This document shows positions 5,834-8,108 of a stretch of 8,108 bases of DNA, piece after piece. Source of the DNA: Gammaproteobacteria bacterium (GTDB lineage: Bacteria; Pseudomonadota; Gammaproteobacteria; GRL18); contig JAGLFC010000069.1 of NCBI GenBank assembly GCA_023144715.1, forward strand, positions 1 to 8,108, written 5' to 3'. The position numbers were made by a program, and so were the translations under genes. The notes under the pieces were generated by a model that was not told where the DNA came from, made no database searches, and saw only the letters and a program-made list of their open reading frames with translations. Every line of letters begins with the position of its first letter. Position 1 is the first letter of the stretch.

Positions 5834-5841
5834 TGATCAGA

Positions 5842-7854
5842 ATGAGTAAAAGCAAACAACTTTTTATTTTTCTTAGCCTGATTATTGCCATCATACATAT
5901 TTTATGGGTGACTTATCACTATTTTTCTGCTCGTGATATATTAGAACAAAGACTTAATGATAACAGCACCAATGATTATGCAATTTATCAAACTATAGAA
6001 GCTTCAACCTATCATGGTCTTGCGATGCAAGCTCGTTTTTTTTCTGAAGATAAAAAAATACAAGCATTATTTTTAGAGGGCAAAAAAGCACTGGCACAAG
6101 AAGGTGGTTATAAAGGAGGGGCTAAAACCGCAGTGATGAGAAATCATTTATATGAATTATTAAAACAGCCTTGGCAAAATACGACTCAACAATTTGATAT
6201 GCGTCATTTTCACTTTCATTTAGGACCAGGAGCTATTAGTTATTTACGTGTTCATAAACCTGATAAATTTGGTGATCGTTTGGATAATTTACGTTTTTTG
6301 ATCGTGGATACTAATGCTGAACAAGTCCCTAAAAATGGTTTTGAAACAGGTCGTGTTTCATCAGCATTACGCAGTACTGCTCCTATTTTTTCATGGGATA
6401 AGGATTTAAATAAGAAGGTGTATGTAGGTGCATTAGAGGTGAGTACTTCTCATAAAAAAATGCTTTCAACGATTGAGCAAAACATGCACATTCAAACCAG
6501 TATTTTATTGAATCGACAACATATTGAAAAAACGGTTTGGGATGAATTTATAGATGGACAATATAATAATAAGAGTATCAGTGGCTGTGATTGTATGCTA
6601 GAAGCAAGCTCTAATACCCAACAAAAATTATTTCTTGAATATTTGGCTAAAAAAACAGATTTTAACAGTCAAATTTTAACCGTTGATCAACACGCAAAAG
6701 TCTTATCTTATAAGAACCATTATTATGCAGTCACCTTTTATCCTTTGAGAGATTATCAGGGAATAAAAAACAGTTCACGAAGTAATATTGGTGCCATTGT
6801 GATGAGTAGAGATATTGATAGCCTTATTAGGTCTTATAAAGACAAGCAATTATTGAGTATTATTTACGGTATTATTATGTATTTAATCCTTGAGGTTTTA
6901 TTAGTATTTACTTTTTTTAAGGTCATCAAACATTTGAATAGACAGGTAAAAATTCAAACACAAGAATTATCAGAGCAAAAACAACGCATCCAATTAGATA
7001 AAATAAACTATAAGAATCTTGCCAATACCATCAATAATAATTATTTTTTTTATAGTCGAAATAATACCCATCATTTTACATCTGTGAGTGCGTCTATTAA
7101 AACTATATTAGATATTTATCCAGATGATTTTATAAAAAATACCAACCTTTATTTACCTAAAAAAACCCGTTCTTTTTTTGCATTAAAAATGGATCAGCCC
7201 AAAAAAAATGAGCTGACCTTTGAAATTGAAATTAACAATAAAATAGGTCGTCAACACTATTTTATGGTGACTGAAACGGTTCGATACGATACTGATTCTA
7301 AGATCATAACAATCGAAGGACTCGCACAAGATATTAGTAATAGCCGACAAGAAAGCTTATTACTGAAGTTACGCTGTCAGATATTACAACTTATTTCAGA
7401 TAAATATCCTAAACAAGAAATTTTAGTCACATTATCAGCAGGCATTGAAGCTATTATCTATGATATAGATTGTGCTATTATGATCTTCAATCCAAACACT
7501 CATATTTTATCCGTTGCTGTTGCGACTTGTCTTCCTGATGAATTGATTAATAAATTAAATAATTTAGATAAGCAATTGATAAGTTCTGAGAATAATTTTT
7601 CGTGTCTTATTGCGACTGAAACGTTAAAAAGAAAAATAATTCCAGATATGCAATTATTTTCAGACAGTAAAAATTCGGGTGAATTATTAAAGCAGAGGCT
7701 TTATAAAGCTTCTTGTTCTGAGCCTGTATTATCATCTCAGGCAAACATTTTGGGTACTGTTGATTTTTATTACTATCAAACAGGCAAACCGACTGATTCT
7801 GATTTAAAAGTACTGACAGTTGCCAGTGATTTAGTGGCTAAAATTCTTGAATAA
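5842..7854 (+). CDS. Membrane sensor protein with periplasmic double-Cache, PAS-like and GAF-like regions, no output domain
   Basis: From the ATG at 5842 the protein has 670 residues. Residues about 7-28 are a first membrane helix and about 337-359 a second. The periplasmic part between them resembles the double-Cache (dCache_3) sensors of chemoreceptors and kinases. Typical segments are ARFFSEDKKIQALF (64-77), HFHLGPGAISYLRVHKPDKFGDRL (124-147) and the G-rich YVGALEVSTS (194-203). After the second helix comes a polar, probably coiled-coil linker (about 360-390). A PAS-like region follows (about 391-500, ending in IEGLAQDIS), then a GAF-like region (about 510-670, with IDCAIMIFNP and ILGTVDFYYYQTG). 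No HAMP, GGDEF, EAL, histidine-kinase or methyl-accepting segment is visible and the stop is directly after the GAF-like region. It probably senses a small periplasmic ligand and acts through a partner. The Cache call is fairly firm; PAS and GAF are by pattern only. Confidence 0.8.
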   Translation: MSKSKQLFIFLSLIIAIIHILWVTYHYFSARDILEQRLNDNSTNDYAIYQTIEASTYHGLAMQARFFSEDKKIQALFLEGKKALAQEGGYKGGAKTAVMRNHLYELLKQPWQNTTQQFDMRHFHFHLGPGAISYLRVHKPDKFGDRLDNLRFLIVDTNAEQVPKNGFETGRVSSALRSTAPIFSWDKDLNKKVYVGALEVSTSHKKMLSTIEQNMHIQTSILLNRQHIEKTVWDEFIDGQYNNKSISGCDCMLEASSNTQQKLFLEYLAKKTDFNSQILTVDQHAKVLSYKNHYYAVTFYPLRDYQGIKNSSRSNIGAIVMSRDIDSLIRSYKDKQLLSIIYGIIMYLILEVLLVFTFFKVIKHLNRQVKIQTQELSEQKQRIQLDKINYKNLANTINNNYFFYSRNNTHHFTSVSASIKTILDIYPDDFIKNTNLYLPKKTRSFFALKMDQPKKNELTFEIEINNKIGRQHYFMVTETVRYDTDSKIITIEGLAQDISNSRQESLLLKLRCQILQLISDKYPKQEILVTLSAGIEAIIYDIDCAIMIFNPNTHILSVAVATCLPDELINKLNNLDKQLISSENNFSCLIATETLKRKIIPDMQLFSDSKNSGELLKQRLYKASCSEPVLSSQANILGTVDFYYYQTGKPTDSDLKVLTVASDLVAKILE

Positions 7855-7907
7855 AAACAATTTATTATCTATTTTGATTGCTTATTTTATAAATCAGCAA
7901 TTATCTG

Positions 7908-7913
7908 TATAAT
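7908..7913 (+). promoter_or_regulatory. Consensus -10 box upstream of the last gene
   Basis: TATAAT is a perfect -10 hexamer. The region 16-18 bases upstream is only AT-rich, with no recognisable -35. A start near 7920 would give a leader of about 110 bases before the ATG at 8029. The 174 bases between the two genes otherwise show no convincing terminator. Confidence 0.4.
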
Positions 7914-8028
7914 GCTAAAGATGTGGATTAAGATTATAGTGTTTAATAAGGTCTTCTAACAAACAAATGACCTATCATTAATACGTATCAAGACTAATAA
8001 CACATTTATCAATAATAAGAGAGATACA

Positions 8029-8108
8029 ATGAGAAAATTATTAATCAGATCATCCTTTTTATGTTTTATTTTTCTTTGTCTATTGCCCTTACCACTCATT
8101 GCAGAAGG
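8029..8108 (+). CDS. N-terminus of an exported protein, partial
   Basis: An ATG at 8029 opens a frame of 26 codons that runs off the window. It encodes a textbook signal peptide: basic start MRKLLIR, a hydrophobic core with two cysteines, and a probable cleavage near PLIA before Glu. No lipobox is placed properly for lipoprotein processing. The ribosome site AAGAGAG (8017-8023) is five bases upstream. It follows the sensor gene on the same strand, with its own probable -10 box. Exported binding proteins often sit beside Cache-type sensors, but nothing in these 26 residues identifies the family. Confidence 0.7.
   Translation, partial: MRKLLIRSSFLCFIFLCLLPLPLIAE

Noticed and set aside
7874..7901. 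Hairpin ATTGCT (7877-7882) with AGCAAT (7896-7901) as terminator of the sensor gene
   Set aside because: Only six base pairs, mostly A-T, with a 13-base loop and no T tract after it; it also abuts the -10 box of the next gene.
7912..7959. Short frame ATG CTA AAG ATG TGG... in the leader of the last gene
   Set aside because: It begins within the -10 box and has no ribosome site, so it is unlikely to be a translated leader peptide.

Overview
The window is an AT-rich stretch of a bacterial chromosome, most likely from a low-GC gammaproteobacterium. The support is a DusC-type tRNA dihydrouridine synthase, an E. coli-like PurT of exactly 392 residues, an E. coli-like ThyA and MoeB, and a perfectly spaced sigma-54 promoter in front of a secreted protein gene. 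Environmental, possibly sulfur-oxidising lineages such as Thiotrichales would fit the AT bias and gene mix, but that placement is a guess.

Layout. Positions 1-543 (minus) hold the N-terminal part of a secreted protein resembling the 'choice-of-anchor E' family; its anchor lies outside the window. Positions 544-970 are a 427-base, very AT-rich intergenic region. It contains a -24/-12 (sigma-54) promoter pointing at that gene, a 17-bp inverted repeat pair about 330 bases apart, and several smaller repeats that could be activator sites. Next come minus-strand housekeeping genes: thyA (971-1804), purT (1860-3038, own promoter), a membrane-anchored NERD-domain protein with a topoisomerase-type zinc ribbon (3136-3927), dusC (3958-4935) and a moeB/thiF-type adenylyltransferase (4932-5675). 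The moeB-like gene, dusC and the NERD gene look like one operon, with an ATGA overlap between the first two. It is driven by an extended -10 promoter near 5750.

A divergent promoter near 5800 drives a plus-strand gene (5842-7854) for a two-TM sensor with a periplasmic double-Cache region, a PAS-like region and a GAF-like region, but no recognisable output domain. After a 174-base gap with a consensus -10 box, a second plus-strand gene starts at 8029 with a signal peptide and runs off the window.

The housekeeping genes serve dTMP synthesis (thyA), purine synthesis from formate (purT), tRNA modification (dusC) and sulfur-carrier activation for molybdopterin or thiamine synthesis (moeB-like). 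The less ordinary content is the sigma-54-controlled secreted protein with its repeat-rich upstream region, the output-less sensor next to a new exported protein, and the NERD/zinc-ribbon protein inside a tRNA/cofactor operon. I see no RNA genes, CRISPR array or intact insertion sequence.
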